From assembly GCA_020073605.1 (NCBI GenBank), contig JAIQEW010000004.1:124001-188000 (forward strand): 64,000 nt of DNA, in the 5' to 3' direction. Of the stretch, positions 52,942 to 62,441 are shown piece by piece; the first letter of the stretch is position 1; every line of letters begins with the position of its first letter. Below the pieces are notes generated by a model, which was not told where the DNA came from, did not search any database, and worked only from the letters and a program-made list of their open reading frames with translations. Position numbers and translations under genes: made by a program. This stretch comes from Terriglobia bacterium (GTDB taxonomy: Bacteria; Acidobacteriota; Terriglobia; Acidiferrales; UBA7541).

Positions 52942-53223
52942 CTAGCTCAGCAGGGCCAGAACCTGCGCGCACGAAACGCCCGCAATCGCCACGCGCTTTG
53001 TGCGGTTCTTCTCCCCGGCGAGGATTCTAACAGCCGACACAGGCACCTTCAAACGCCCGGCCAGCAATCGCCGCAGCGCATCGTTCGCCCGGTCGTCAAC
53101 CGGCGGCGCCGTCAGCCGCACTTTCAGCGCGCCCTGGTATTCGCCTTCGATCGCGTCCCGGCTCGACCGCGGCGCCACCCGCACCGCGAAAACCACCGAT
53201 CCTTCATGCTCCCGTATCTCCAT
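52942..53223 (-). CDS. DUF167/YggU family protein
   Basis: Small protein of 93 residues. VVFAVRVAPRSSRDAIEGEYQGALKVRLTAPPVDDRANDAL and VRILAGEKNRTKRVAI are the two conserved blocks of the YggU fold. Function is unknown. ATG 53223 with GGGAG upstream is preferred over TTG 53247. It is the first gene of the minus-strand group leading to the M24 peptidase. Confidence 0.9.
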   Translation of the reverse strand: MEIREHEGSVVFAVRVAPRSSRDAIEGEYQGALKVRLTAPPVDDRANDALRRLLAGRLKVPVSAVRILAGEKNRTKRVAIAGVSCAQVLALLS

Positions 53224-53341
53224 GCCCCGCACTCCCAAGTCGATCAAAAACCTGTGTCATCGCCCCGTAACGTTGCGGGACGAATTGTCTCATCCGAAAT
53301 CCTCGCACATCGGACCTTTTTCTCGTACAATCCGTCCCCTT

Positions 53342-54613
53342 GTGCCATCCTCTGCCAAAACACCGCTGAACGCGAACCAGATCCGCGGCTTCTGGGCATC
53401 CTGGGCCGGCTGGGCGCTCGACGGCATGGACTCGTTCATCTACGCGCTCGTCCTCGTCCCCGCCATGCGGGAGCTTCTGCCGAAATCCGGCATCCCCGCT
53501 ACCCCTGCCAATACGGGCTTCTATGGAGGGCTCCTTTTCGCCCTCTTTCTCATCGGGTGGGGCATGGCGATCGTTTGGGGACCCGTCGCGGACAAATTCG
53601 GCCGCGTCCGGACGCTGGCGTTCACGATCCTCTGTTATTCGCTCTTCACGTTCCTGGCCGCCTTCGGCCAGAACATTTGGCAGGTCGCCGTGTGCCGCCT
53701 GCTCGCGGGAGTCGGCATCGGAGGGGAATGGGCCATGGGCGGCACGTTCGTCGCCGAGGAGTGGCCCGAGGACCGGCGCAAGATGGGCGCTGGCTACATG
53801 CACACCGGATACTATTTCGGATTCTTTCTCGCGGCGCTCGCAAACCACTTCATCGGTGAATCGCATGGCTGGCGGCCGATGTTCATGGTCGGCGGCGCTC
53901 CCGCGGTATTGATCGGATTCATTCTCTATAGCGTAACGGAGCCGGAACGCTGGAAGGCCCGCGCAAAGCGCGTCGTGAGCCCCTTCGCCACGATCTTCCG
54001 GCCGGAATTCCGCCGCCGCACATTGCTCAATTCGGCCTACGTCCTGGTCTCGATCATCGGGCTTTGGGCCGGCACGGTCTATGTCCCCACGTCCGTCGCC
54101 GAGATCGCCGGGAGGCTGCATCTGGCCGCCGGTCTGGCGCCGAAGCTCAGCACCTACGCCACGATGGTGATTTCTTTTGGGACGATCCTGGGTTGCCTTC
54201 CTCTTCCCTGGATCGCGGAACGGTTCGGTCGCCGCAAGACTCTCGCGATCTACTTCGTCCTAATGGCGGTATCGATCATCGGTTGCTTCGGATTCGCTTT
54301 CTACCTTCCCCAGGATGCGATGAAGTGGTTCTTCGTCGGACTGTTCTTCCTCGGGATCGGCGGAGCGAATTTCGCCATGTACACCCTCTGGTTGCCCGAG
54401 CAGTATCCGACGGAATGCCGCGGGAGCGCCTTCGCATTTGCGACTTCGGTTGGCCGGTTCGTGGGCGCGGGTTTCACGTTCCTGGTGGGTGCCGGCGTAT
54501 CCCATTTCCACACGATCGGCATTCCGGTCGCGCTGACCTCTCTGGCCTTCCTTTTCGGGCTTCTCCTCATCCCGTTCGGCCATGAGACCACGGGCCAGCC
54601 GCTCCCGGACTAG
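53342..54613 (+). CDS. MFS transporter, metabolite:proton symporter type
   Basis: Twelve-helix major facilitator of 423 residues. WALDGMDSFIYALVLVPAM is helix 1 of the sugar/aromatic-acid group, VADKFGRVRTLAFTILCYSL the loop 2-3 motif, and GVGIGGEWAMGGTFVAEEWP the helix-4-5 region. It probably imports an organic acid. GTG 53342 is taken as the start because typical family text begins soon after it and no ATG fits. There is no clear ribosome-binding site, so translation may be weak or the start different. Confidence 0.82.
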   Translation: MPSSAKTPLNANQIRGFWASWAGWALDGMDSFIYALVLVPAMRELLPKSGIPATPANTGFYGGLLFALFLIGWGMAIVWGPVADKFGRVRTLAFTILCYSLFTFLAAFGQNIWQVAVCRLLAGVGIGGEWAMGGTFVAEEWPEDRRKMGAGYMHTGYYFGFFLAALANHFIGESHGWRPMFMVGGAPAVLIGFILYSVTEPERWKARAKRVVSPFATIFRPEFRRRTLLNSAYVLVSIIGLWAGTVYVPTSVAEIAGRLHLAAGLAPKLSTYATMVISFGTILGCLPLPWIAERFGRRKTLAIYFVLMAVSIIGCFGFAFYLPQDAMKWFFVGLFFLGIGGANFAMYTLWLPEQYPTECRGSAFAFATSVGRFVGAGFTFLVGAGVSHFHTIGIPVALTSLAFLFGLLLIPFGHETTGQPLPD

Positions 54614-54737
54614 CAGCCGCTGGTTGACATCCGGTCGATTTCACGGTTTTATGGGCGGCGCCTGAAACATCGAGCATCCGCCGCGCGTAGTTGTTTGGCA
54701 GAAGCCAATAAGCATTCTCCGGAGGAAAGGCGAATCC

Positions 54738-55634
54738 TTGGACGCCATTTCGCTCGAAAACGTCTCCAAGTCGTATGACTCCGTGACCGCCGTCAGCGAC
54801 GTCAGCCTGCGCGTTCGCCAGGGTGCGGTTCTCGGGCTGCTGGGACCCAACGGCGCTGGCAAGACCACCACGATCCGCATGGTGATGAACATCCTCGTCC
54901 CAGACGAAGGCACGATTCAGGTCCTGGGGCGCCCGGTCAGCGACGAAACGCGCGACTCGATCGGTTATTTGCCCGAAGAGCGCGGACTCTATCCGCGCAT
55001 GCACGTTCGCCCTCTGATCGTTTTTCTTGCGGCTCTGCATGGCTTGTCTGAAGCCGAGGCCGACCGCCGCGCCCGCGAATGGCTCGACCGCTTCGAGCTT
55101 GGCGAATGGGGCGATAAGAAGGTCAACGAGCTTTCCAAAGGCATGCAGCAGAAGGTGCAGTTCATCGCGTCCGTCATCCATCGGCCGCCGCTCGTGATTC
55201 TCGACGAGCCGTTTTCAGGCCTCGATCCGGTGAACGCCGCCACGGTCAAGGACATCATGCTCGAGATGCGCGATCAGGGCTGCACGATCGTCCTTTCCAC
55301 GCACCGCATGGAGCAAGTCGAGAAGATGTGCGACTCGATCTGCCTGATCAATCACGGCCGCAGCGTTCTCGATGGGGACCTTCGCGCCATCAAGCAGTCC
55401 TACGGCAAGAACACCGTGCACATCGAATTCACAGGCCCCGATACCTTTCTCCAGCATCCTTCGGTTGCTGCCCTCAATCGCTTTGCAACGGGAGTGGAAG
55501 CCAAGATCAAGCCCGGCGCCGATCCTCAGGAAATCCTGAGGGCTGCCGTGCAGTCCGGCGCGCAGATCAACCGGTTTGAGCTGCTCGAGCCTTCGCTCAG
55601 CGACATCTTCATCGAGAAGACATCCAATGCGTAA
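54738..55634 (+). CDS. ABC transporter ATPase, NatA-like
   Basis: ATPase of 298 residues. Walker A GPNGAGKTTT, the signature LSKGMQQKVQFIASV, Walker B LVILDEPFSGLDP and STHRMEQVE are present. The C-terminal 80 residues with LEPSLSDIFIEK are of the NatA/CcmA exporter type. The TTG start at 54738 follows GGAGGAAAGG. The gene overlaps the permease gene by 8 bp, so they form an ABC-2 exporter for sodium ions, a drug or a peptide. Confidence 0.92.
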   Translation: MDAISLENVSKSYDSVTAVSDVSLRVRQGAVLGLLGPNGAGKTTTIRMVMNILVPDEGTIQVLGRPVSDETRDSIGYLPEERGLYPRMHVRPLIVFLAALHGLSEAEADRRAREWLDRFELGEWGDKKVNELSKGMQQKVQFIASVIHRPPLVILDEPFSGLDPVNAATVKDIMLEMRDQGCTIVLSTHRMEQVEKMCDSICLINHGRSVLDGDLRAIKQSYGKNTVHIEFTGPDTFLQHPSVAALNRFATGVEAKIKPGADPQEILRAAVQSGAQINRFELLEPSLSDIFIEKTSNA

Positions 55635-56895
55635 AATCTGGCTGGTCATCAAGCGCGAATACGTCACGCGGGTCAAGACGAAGGGTTTTGTCATCGCCAC
55701 TCTGATGGTGCCGTCGATCGGGATCTTCACCGTTGTGCTCGTCGCGTTTCTTGCCACTCACAGGTCGGACCAGAACGTTCGAATCGCCATCGTGGACAAT
55801 GCGGGCGGGCTGGCCGAAGCAGCCGCCCGTAGCCTGAGCGGCGCGCGCTCAAACGGCAAGCAGGAGTTTGCGATGTTCGAATCCATCGACCGCCCAGCGT
55901 CCCCGGAAGCCGTCCAACAGGGCCTGCGGGATCGCATCAATTCTGGCGCCCTCGATGCCTACCTCGTGATTCCCGGCGATCTCAGCCACCCTTTCGAGTT
56001 TCACACGAAGAATCCCGGCAACTTCGCGCTCCTTGGGCCCCTGAACGCTGCCGCGAATCTGACGCTGATCGAAGCGCGTTTGCGCGCGCGCGGCATCCGC
56101 GTGGACGACGTGAGCGAGCTTTCCCGCGGCGCGGATCTCCAGGTCATCAAGGTCAGTAAGTCCGGCGAGTCCGTTGAAAGAGGCCAGACAATCGGCATCG
56201 GCGTCGGCCTCGTGATACTGCTGTACATGTCCTTGCTGATGTACGGCATCACCACGATGCGGTCCGTCCTCGAGGAAAAGACCACCCGCACGATGGAGGT
56301 GCTCATTTCGTCCGTGCGGCCCGCTCAGCTGCTCGCCGGGAAGATCCTCGGCGTGGCCGGAGCGGCTTTCACGCAGTTCACGATCTGGATCGTCACACTC
56401 GGCCTGCTCCTCTCGTATGGAGCGGTGATGGCCGCCATGTTCAACCCCGGCTCCACGTTTCCGAAGATTCACGTTCCGATCTCCCTGCTGATCTGGGCCG
56501 GATTCTTTTTCTTCGGCGGGTACTTCCTATATTCCGCGATGTTTGCCGCGATAGGCGCGGCTTGCTCCTCCGAGGAGGACGCCCAGCAATTGCAGTGGCT
56601 TGCGATGGGGCCGCTGGTCTTCACCATGATGATCTACTGGACGGTTCTCAGCGATCCCTCCTCCACGGCGTCCATCATCCTGTCTGAGATACCGTTTTGC
56701 GCGCCGGTGCTGATGCCTCTGCGTATCTCCGTGCAGGCGCCACCCGTCTGGCAAGCGGCACTCTCGGTCGTCCTGTTGCTTCTCACCACGGTCGGCGTGA
56801 TTTACGGCTCGGCGAAGATTTATCGCGTCGGCGTCCTGATGTACGGCAAGCGCCCCACGATCCCCGAACTCGTCCGCTGGCTCCGTTATTCCTAA
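55627..56895 (+). CDS. ABC-2 type permease, NatB-like
   Basis: Permease of 422 residues. The N-terminal helix (GFVIATLMVPSIGIFTVVLV) is followed by a 150-residue extracytoplasmic domain and five or six further helices, including RSVLEEKTTRTMEVLISSVRP, the signature of NatB/YhaP permeases. ATG 55627 overlaps the ATPase stop. Together with the upstream ATPase it should export an ion or small molecule. Confidence 0.92.
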   Translation: MRKIWLVIKREYVTRVKTKGFVIATLMVPSIGIFTVVLVAFLATHRSDQNVRIAIVDNAGGLAEAAARSLSGARSNGKQEFAMFESIDRPASPEAVQQGLRDRINSGALDAYLVIPGDLSHPFEFHTKNPGNFALLGPLNAAANLTLIEARLRARGIRVDDVSELSRGADLQVIKVSKSGESVERGQTIGIGVGLVILLYMSLLMYGITTMRSVLEEKTTRTMEVLISSVRPAQLLAGKILGVAGAAFTQFTIWIVTLGLLLSYGAVMAAMFNPGSTFPKIHVPISLLIWAGFFFFGGYFLYSAMFAAIGAACSSEEDAQQLQWLAMGPLVFTMMIYWTVLSDPSSTASIILSEIPFCAPVLMPLRISVQAPPVWQAALSVVLLLLTTVGVIYGSAKIYRVGVLMYGKRPTIPELVRWLRYS

Positions 56896-56915
56896 CCGGA
56901 GTCCACACGACTTCA

Positions 56916-57686
56916 TCAAGGGCGCGAGGGCAGTTTCCTGTCGGCGACCGCCCTAGTGCGAACATTGACGGTTATCTGAAAGGCCGCAAGCTCCTTGTTC
57001 CCCTCGCTCGTTTTGCAGGGCCCCGTCGCCACGTCCTCATACGGGCTGCAGCGCGTGGAGAGCCGGAAGGTAAACCTATCGGCATCCAGCCACCGGACAC
57101 TGTCGTCGTTCGGTTCGGCTATTTCGCCTTCCCTCGTGGCCCAATCGTCCATCCCGCAGCATTCCTTTCTGGGAGCTGCCAGCTTGGTGCGGCGTACTTC
57201 AAGCACGTGGATATCAGGCAATCGCACTACCCAGAGTTGGTCGCTGTCCTCGTTGCTCGTATGAAGAATCACATTGGCGGAATCGGAAGACCACGCGGCA
57301 AGGTCCTCCACAAAATCTGTAATCGGTAGGTGCGTGCAACGTAGGGTGTGCCGGTCAATCAAGAATGCGCGGCGTCTATCGCCGACGCTTATGAATATCT
57401 GATACCTTCCGCTGGCATCAGTTGGCGACACTGAGATTTCGTCAATATTCTCGTCCGGGTCGGCCGCAGATCCCAACAGCGTTCGCAATCCCTCTTGAAC
57501 CAGCCAGACCCGCCGCTCGACATCGAATTCGAGGCCGAGCGAAGCACCTCCGCGACGGATTTTCTTCCATCGAGTGTTCACTCCGTTCTGCGGATGAGCG
57601 GCGGTTGATGCAAGAGCCCGAGAGGAAAACACGGTGGCAGCCGCGACCAGAACGAGCAGCAGCCCGCAGATTCGCACACGCTTCAT
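56916..57686 (-). CDS. Exported protein of unknown function
   Basis: Protein of 256 residues with a signal peptide ending ALA. The mature part has a repeated beta pattern (LRTLLGSAADPDENIDEISVSP, then AFLIDRHTLRCTHLPITDF and DQLWVVRLPDIHVLEV) that suggests part of a beta-propeller. Four cysteines (CCGMDD and two later) may form disulfides. No family recognised; isolated on the minus strand after the ABC exporter. Confidence 0.6.
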   Translation of the reverse strand: MKRVRICGLLLVLVAAATVFSSRALASTAAHPQNGVNTRWKKIRRGGASLGLEFDVERRVWLVQEGLRTLLGSAADPDENIDEISVSPTDASGRYQIFISVGDRRRAFLIDRHTLRCTHLPITDFVEDLAAWSSDSANVILHTSNEDSDQLWVVRLPDIHVLEVRRTKLAAPRKECCGMDDWATREGEIAEPNDDSVRWLDADRFTFRLSTRCSPYEDVATGPCKTSEGNKELAAFQITVNVRTRAVADRKLPSRP

Positions 57687-57784
57687 CTCATCCTCCCGTC
57701 ATTTCTGAGGCCTTCCCCTTCTACGATGGCCAGAGAGCGCGGCGCCGAGACCAGTCTCCGCCGCCGTCCCATTGTCACTGAAAG

Positions 57785-57826
57785 GGCGGGGTTTCAACCC
57801 CGCCACAAAAGACGGCGCGAAGCGCC
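57785..57826. repeat. Twin hairpin, interspersed-repeat-like
   Basis: GGCGGGGTT-TC-AACCCCGCC is followed nine bases later by GGCGC-GAA-GCGCC. Paired GC hairpins of this kind recur between genes in many Acidobacteriota genomes; here only one copy is in the window. It may also act as a terminator for either flanking minus-strand gene. Confidence 0.5.
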
Positions 57827-57879
57827 TTCCTATGCGCTGGGTCTCTCGCAGCAAGTATTCCTCTCGCCCAGGCACGCGC

Positions 57880-58596
57880 TCACCTTCGGCTCCCAAATAG
57901 AATCGTGCCGAGCCGAGTTTCCGTCGCGCCCTCCTCGATGGCAACATCGAAATCATGACTCATTCCCATCGAAAGGACCGGCAGCGGACACCCAACCTGG
58001 ACACTCAACTCGTCCCGCAGCTCTCGCAATCTCCGAAAGTAAGGCCGCGCCAGCTCCGAATTCTCGAAATACGGCGGGATCGCCATCAGCCCGCGCAGCT
58101 CCAAATGCGGCAGCAATGAGATTCCCTCTGTCAGCGCCGCCGCGTCCATCTCGGCCACTCCGCTTTTCGTCGTCTCATTCCCGAGGTGCACTTCGATGAG
58201 CACCGGCAGGCGCCTCTTTTCCTCTGCGGCCGCCTGATCGAGCTTGCTCGCAAGCGTCCATGAATCGACCGAGTCGATCCGGTCAAACAAGTGTACGGCC
58301 CGCCGCACTTTGTTGCTCTGCAAGTGCCCGATGAAGTGCCACGTCGCGTCGAGCCCGGTGAGCTTCGCGCGCTTGGCCTCGAATTCCTGCACGCGATTCT
58401 CGCCGAAGTGCCTGAGTCCCGCCTCGTGGGCCGCGCGAATCGCTTCCGCCGGAAACGTCTTCGACACCGCGACAATCGTGATTTCCTCCGCGAGCCGCCC
58501 CGCACGCCCGGCCGCGCGCGCGATCCGCTCACGCACGCGCTCGAGATTCTCCACGATGGCACTCGTTTGCGTCATGATTCGCCGCGATTCTAGCAT
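57880..58596 (-). CDS. YggS family PLP-binding protein
   Basis: PLP homeostasis protein of 238 residues. ITIVAVSKTFPAEAI carries the PLP lysine, HFGENRVQEFEAK, WHFIGHLQSNKVR and LSMGMSHDFDVAIEEGAT are the family signatures, with LGTILFGSR at the end. It regulates PLP and amino-acid pools. ATG 58596 has GGAGGTGA ten bases upstream; ATG 58575 seven codons later is equally common as a start position in the family. Confidence 0.92.
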   Translation of the reverse strand: MLESRRIMTQTSAIVENLERVRERIARAAGRAGRLAEEITIVAVSKTFPAEAIRAAHEAGLRHFGENRVQEFEAKRAKLTGLDATWHFIGHLQSNKVRRAVHLFDRIDSVDSWTLASKLDQAAAEEKRRLPVLIEVHLGNETTKSGVAEMDAAALTEGISLLPHLELRGLMAIPPYFENSELARPYFRRLRELRDELSVQVGCPLPVLSMGMSHDFDVAIEEGATETRLGTILFGSRR

Positions 58597-58970
58597 GCGC
58601 CACACTTCACCTCCGGTTCGCCGCCAGTCCACAGGACCTGGTCCTTGACACGCTTCTCCCGCCTGCTAGCGTGGAAGAGATGCGCAACGACTGCGCACAT
58701 GTAGGGCGAACGATCTCTCCCGCCGCAGCGGGGCGCCACAGGTGTGCGTCTTCGCAACGCTCTGATCGGTCCCGTTCCGGCGCAGATTCGATGTCCTTAC
58801 TCGACACACCGTGCCGAGCAAGAATCGAGCTAACTCGTTCAAAACAAAGCATCGGGACACTGTCTACTCGACACACTTTTGAGGGGTCCGCGCGAACCAC
58901 TTTTCCACGCAGGTCCCCTGCCTCTTCTGCGTCTCTGCGACGCTCCCATGCTAGACTGAGCCGAACTTCA
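58597..58970. other. Intergenic region with a possible promoter for tmk
   Basis: No gene seen. TTGACA at 58644-58649 and TAGCGT at 58666-58671 with 16 bases between could be a promoter directed towards tmk. The stretch CTCTTCTGCGTCTCTGCGA near 58921 resembles the CTGCGTCTCTGCG text at about 51080. Confidence 0.4.
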
Positions 58971-59672
58971 ATGCCTGCGCGCGGCAAATTCATCGTCCTG
59001 GAAGGAATCGACGGCTCCGGCAAGCGCACGCAGCTCGAAGCACTCGCTCGCGCGTTCGCGGGGCGGGGAATCGCCTTCTCGCAGATCAGCTTTCCCAATT
59101 ACAGCGGCTTTTTCGGCAAGCTCGTCGCGCGGTTCCTTAACGGCGAATTCGGCCCGCTCGCTGCCGTCGATCCGCACTTTTCGGCTTTGCTTTACGCCTG
59201 CGACCGCCTGGAGTCGAAGCCCGTTATCGAAGCGGCGCTCGCTGCCGGAAAAATCCTGCTCGCCGACCGCTACGTCGGCTCGAATCTGGCGCATCAGGGC
59301 TCCCGCGTGCCGCGCGAGAAGCGCAACGAGTTCCTGAATTGGCTGAAGCAGCTCGAATACGAAGTCCACGCGCTGCCCTCCGAGGATCTCGTCGTCTATT
59401 TGCGCTTGCCCGTGGCCGAGGCGCACCGCCTGGTCGGCGAAAAGGGCGCGCGAGAGTACACGAATTCGCGGCATGACTTGCAGGAATCCGACGTTGCGCA
59501 TCTCGAAGCGGCGTCTCGCGTCTACGACGAGCTGGCGCGGCAGCCCAATTGGATCACGATCGAGTGCTTCGACGCGGCGTCCCGCTCTCTTCGCCCGCCT
59601 GCGGCGATTCACCAGGAAATTCTTTCGGCGGTGGAAGCGCGCATCCACTCCGCGCTTCATGCCAACGGCTAA
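58971..59672 (+). CDS. tmk: Thymidylate kinase
   Basis: dTMP kinase of 233 residues. The P-loop is FIVLEGIDGSGKRTQ (GxDGSGK), with RLESKP and ILLADRYVGSNLAHQGSR the DRY region that positions dTMP, and EDLVVYLRLPVAEAH the strand before the lid. It phosphorylates dTMP to dTDP. ATG 58971 matches the usual family start. The holB gene follows five bases after the stop, as in many genomes. Confidence 0.92.
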   Translation: MPARGKFIVLEGIDGSGKRTQLEALARAFAGRGIAFSQISFPNYSGFFGKLVARFLNGEFGPLAAVDPHFSALLYACDRLESKPVIEAALAAGKILLADRYVGSNLAHQGSRVPREKRNEFLNWLKQLEYEVHALPSEDLVVYLRLPVAEAHRLVGEKGAREYTNSRHDLQESDVAHLEAASRVYDELARQPNWITIECFDAASRSLRPPAAIHQEILSAVEARIHSALHANG

Positions 59673-59676
59673 TCGA

Positions 59677-60777
59677 ATGAGCTTCAGCGAATTTCTCGGC
59701 AACGAACGCATCATCGGCGCGCTGCGCGGCATGCTCCGCCGCGAACGCGTGCCGAGCGCCCTGCTCTTCACCGGGCCGCGCGGCATCGGGAAATACACGC
59801 TCGCGCGGATGTTCGCGCAGGCCGCGAACTGCGAGCGCCTGAAAGATGATTTCTGCGGCGAGTGCCCTTCCTGCCTGAAGATCGCGCGCCTCGAGGACCC
59901 CGCGCCGCTCATCGAAGCGGGCCTCGGCGAGCGCGGCGAATCAGCGGACGCAGCTGCGGTCGAGCGCACGCCTCTCATCCTCGAAACGCATCCCGACGTC
60001 TGGCTGATCGTCCCGGATCCGGTGCGCCTCCGCACGCCGGTCGCCCGGCCGATGATCCGCGTCGGCCAGTTGCGCGCGGTGCAGCGCGCGGCCTATTTCA
60101 AGCCACAGGGCCGCCGCCGCGTCTTCATACTCGATGGCGCCGATACGATGCGCTGGAATGACGCCGATCTGTTTCTCAAGATCCTCGAGGAGCCGCCCGA
60201 GTCCGCCACGCTCATTCTACTCGCACCGACGCCCGACTCCTTGCTGCCCACGATCCGCTCGCGCTGCTTGCAGTTCCACTTTGCACCAGTCCCTGCGGAG
60301 AAGATCGAGGCGTTCCTTGAGGACCGCACCGATGCGAAGTCCGCGGAGCGCAAGCTCGCCGCCCGCCTCTCCGGCGGCAGCCCAGGGGCGGCGCTTTCGC
60401 TGGACCTCGAGGAATCGGCCCGTCTCCGGCGAAGCGTACTCCGGCTTCTGGAGCAGGCAGTAGCGGGAGAAAAGTTCGGCGACATCTTCGCCGCCACCGC
60501 TCAACTTGCCAAGCAGGAGCAGGAATCGTTTGAAAATATTCTGGAGCTGTTTTATAGTCTGTTCACAGACTTACTCGAGTCCTCCCTCGGCCCCGAGAGT
60601 AGTCTTCCTCGCAACCCTGACCTGCGACGGGAAGTGGAGTTGATTGCAAAGAAGATCGATTGGAACTGGGTCCTAAGGGCCACCTGCGGCATGGATACGT
60701 TGGAGGCCCGGCTTCGCCGTAATATCGGCCGTCAACTGGGTCTGGACGCCGTCATCGCTTCGCTCAGCGCTCGCTGA
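59677..60777 (+). CDS. holB: DNA polymerase III subunit delta prime
   Basis: Clamp-loader subunit of 366 residues. Walker A is LLFTGPRGIGKYTLARMFAQ; the zinc module is CERLKDDFCGECPSCLKIA with four cysteines; the sensor region is RRVFILDGADTMRWNDADLFLKILEEPPE and TIRSRCLQF. It helps load the sliding clamp. ATG 59677 is preferred, but ATG 59659 overlapping the tmk stop is possible. Confidence 0.92.
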   Translation: MSFSEFLGNERIIGALRGMLRRERVPSALLFTGPRGIGKYTLARMFAQAANCERLKDDFCGECPSCLKIARLEDPAPLIEAGLGERGESADAAAVERTPLILETHPDVWLIVPDPVRLRTPVARPMIRVGQLRAVQRAAYFKPQGRRRVFILDGADTMRWNDADLFLKILEEPPESATLILLAPTPDSLLPTIRSRCLQFHFAPVPAEKIEAFLEDRTDAKSAERKLAARLSGGSPGAALSLDLEESARLRRSVLRLLEQAVAGEKFGDIFAATAQLAKQEQESFENILELFYSLFTDLLESSLGPESSLPRNPDLRREVELIAKKIDWNWVLRATCGMDTLEARLRRNIGRQLGLDAVIASLSAR

Positions 60778-60871
60778 GGCGCCCCGCCCGTCCAATATTT
60801 TTTTTGCAAAATTGTTGCAACCGAACGCCCTCTTCCGTAGTCATAAAGGGATAGCAAACTGAGGAGCATTT

Positions 60872-61225
60872 ATGGTTAACCGCAAGTTGTTTCGCCCCGC
60901 CCTGACTGACATGAAGGATCAATACGCTCCACGAGCGGCGCAGCCCGCGCCGCAATCGGCTCCCCCGGGCCGGAAGAAACCCGCGCCGCCCGAACAGACC
61001 TTCGCGGAGAACTTTTACTACGTGAAGCAGATGCAGTCGCGGACGCCCGTTGCCGTGGTCTTGACCGACGGCGAAGTACTTCGCGGCACGGTGGAATGGT
61101 ACGACCGGGATTGCATCAAGCTCACGCGCTACGGCAGCCCGAATCTTCTGATTTACAAGCACTGCATCCGTTACCTCTATAAGGAAGGCGAGGATGCGGC
61201 CCAAGGCGGCACGAACGGCCAGTAG
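60872..61225 (+). CDS. hfq: RNA chaperone Hfq with N-terminal extension
   Basis: Protein of 117 residues. Residues 47-105 form the Sm fold: NFYYVKQMQSRTPVAVVLTDGEVLRGTVEWYDRDCIKL is Sm1 and YKHCIRYLYKE is Sm2, the counterpart of YKHAI in proteobacterial Hfq. The first 46 residues are a Pro/Ala/Lys-rich extension, probably disordered, and longer than in most phyla. SD GAGGAG lies six bases before ATG 60872. It mediates sRNA-mRNA pairing. It stands between holB and bshA. Confidence 0.88.
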   Translation: MVNRKLFRPALTDMKDQYAPRAAQPAPQSAPPGRKKPAPPEQTFAENFYYVKQMQSRTPVAVVLTDGEVLRGTVEWYDRDCIKLTRYGSPNLLIYKHCIRYLYKEGEDAAQGGTNGQ

Positions 61226-61298
61226 GAATTCGCACCGGCGGATTTCGTAGCCGCTGTTCTGCGTTCGCCGAGGCCGCCAGCCGCGCCCCAAAACCACC

Positions 61299-62441
61299 AT
61301 GAAAATCGGGATCACCTGCTATCCGACGTACGGCGGTTCCGGAGTGGTGGCCACCGAACTCGGCATTGAACTGGCGGCGCGGGGCCACGAAATTCATTTC
61401 ATCAGCTACGCCATGCCGATTCGTTTGAGCGGTGCGGGCGAGCGGCTCTTTTTTCACGAGGTGGAGGTCACCACCTACCCTCTTTTCGATCACCCCCCCT
61501 ACACGCTCGCGCTTGCGACCAAAATGACCGAGGTCGCCGAAGCCGCGTCGCTTGACCTGTTGCACGTCCATTACGCGATCCCGCACTCCGTGAGCGCGCT
61601 GCTCGCCCGCATGATGGCGGCGCCCAGGCGCCTGCCGTTCATCACCACGCTGCACGGCACCGACATCACTCTCGTCGGCAACGACCGCAGCTATCTGCCC
61701 ATCACGCGCTTTTCGATCGAGCAGAGCGACGGTGTGACGGCCATCTCGAATTACCTGCGCGACCGCACGCTGAAGGAATTCGAAATCAAGCGGCCCATCG
61801 AAGTGATTCCCAATTTCGTCAACTGCGACCTCTACAAACGCTCGAGTGACGCATCGGCTCGCGCGCAATGGGCCCCCGGCGGCGAGCCGATCCTGATGCA
61901 CCTTTCGAACTTCCGCCCGGTGAAGCGCCTCACCGACGTGGTCGAAATTTTCGCGCTCGTCCGAGAGAAAATGGCCGCCAAGCTTGTCCTGATCGGCGAC
62001 GGCCCCGACCGCGGCGCCGCCGAGTACGTCGTGCGAAAGAAGCGCCTTTCGAAAGACGTGTTCTTTCTGGGGAAGCAGGACCGCGTCCATGAAAAGCTCG
62101 GCTTGGCCGATCTTTTCCTTCTTCCGAGCGATGAAGAGTCCTTTGGGCTTGCCGCGCTAGAGGCGATGGCTTGCGAAGTTCCGGTGATTGCGTCGAACGT
62201 CGGCGGGGTGCCCGAGGTGGTCAAGCACGGTGTGGATGGCTATCTTTTCAAGCCGCGGGACGTTGCCACGGCCGCCAAGTATGCGCTGGAGATTCTCACG
62301 CGCCCCGATCGCGGCCGCATGATGGGCGAGATGGCTCGCGCCGACGCCAGCCGCCAGTACTGCTCGAACGACATCATCCCGCTCTACGAGGCTTACTACA
62401 GGAAAGTGTTGAACTCTTCCGGTGTTGCCGCCGGCGCCTAG
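61299..62441 (+). CDS. bshA: N-acetyl-alpha-D-glucosaminyl L-malate synthase BshA
   Basis: GT4 glycosyltransferase of 380 residues that joins GlcNAc to L-malate in the first step of bacillithiol synthesis. MKIGITCYPTYGGSGVVATELGIELAARGHEIHFI is diagnostic for BshA, as are HVHYAIPHSVSALLA, TLHGTDITLVGND and the C-terminal nucleotide-sugar region SDEESFGLAALEAMACEVPVIASNVGGVPEVV. ATG 61299. It implies bacillithiol as the main low-molecular-weight thiol. Other bsh genes are not in the window. It overlaps the convergent next gene by four bases. Confidence 0.95.
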   Translation: MKIGITCYPTYGGSGVVATELGIELAARGHEIHFISYAMPIRLSGAGERLFFHEVEVTTYPLFDHPPYTLALATKMTEVAEAASLDLLHVHYAIPHSVSALLARMMAAPRRLPFITTLHGTDITLVGNDRSYLPITRFSIEQSDGVTAISNYLRDRTLKEFEIKRPIEVIPNFVNCDLYKRSSDASARAQWAPGGEPILMHLSNFRPVKRLTDVVEIFALVREKMAAKLVLIGDGPDRGAAEYVVRKKRLSKDVFFLGKQDRVHEKLGLADLFLLPSDEESFGLAALEAMACEVPVIASNVGGVPEVVKHGVDGYLFKPRDVATAAKYALEILTRPDRGRMMGEMARADASRQYCSNDIIPLYEAYYRKVLNSSGVAAGA

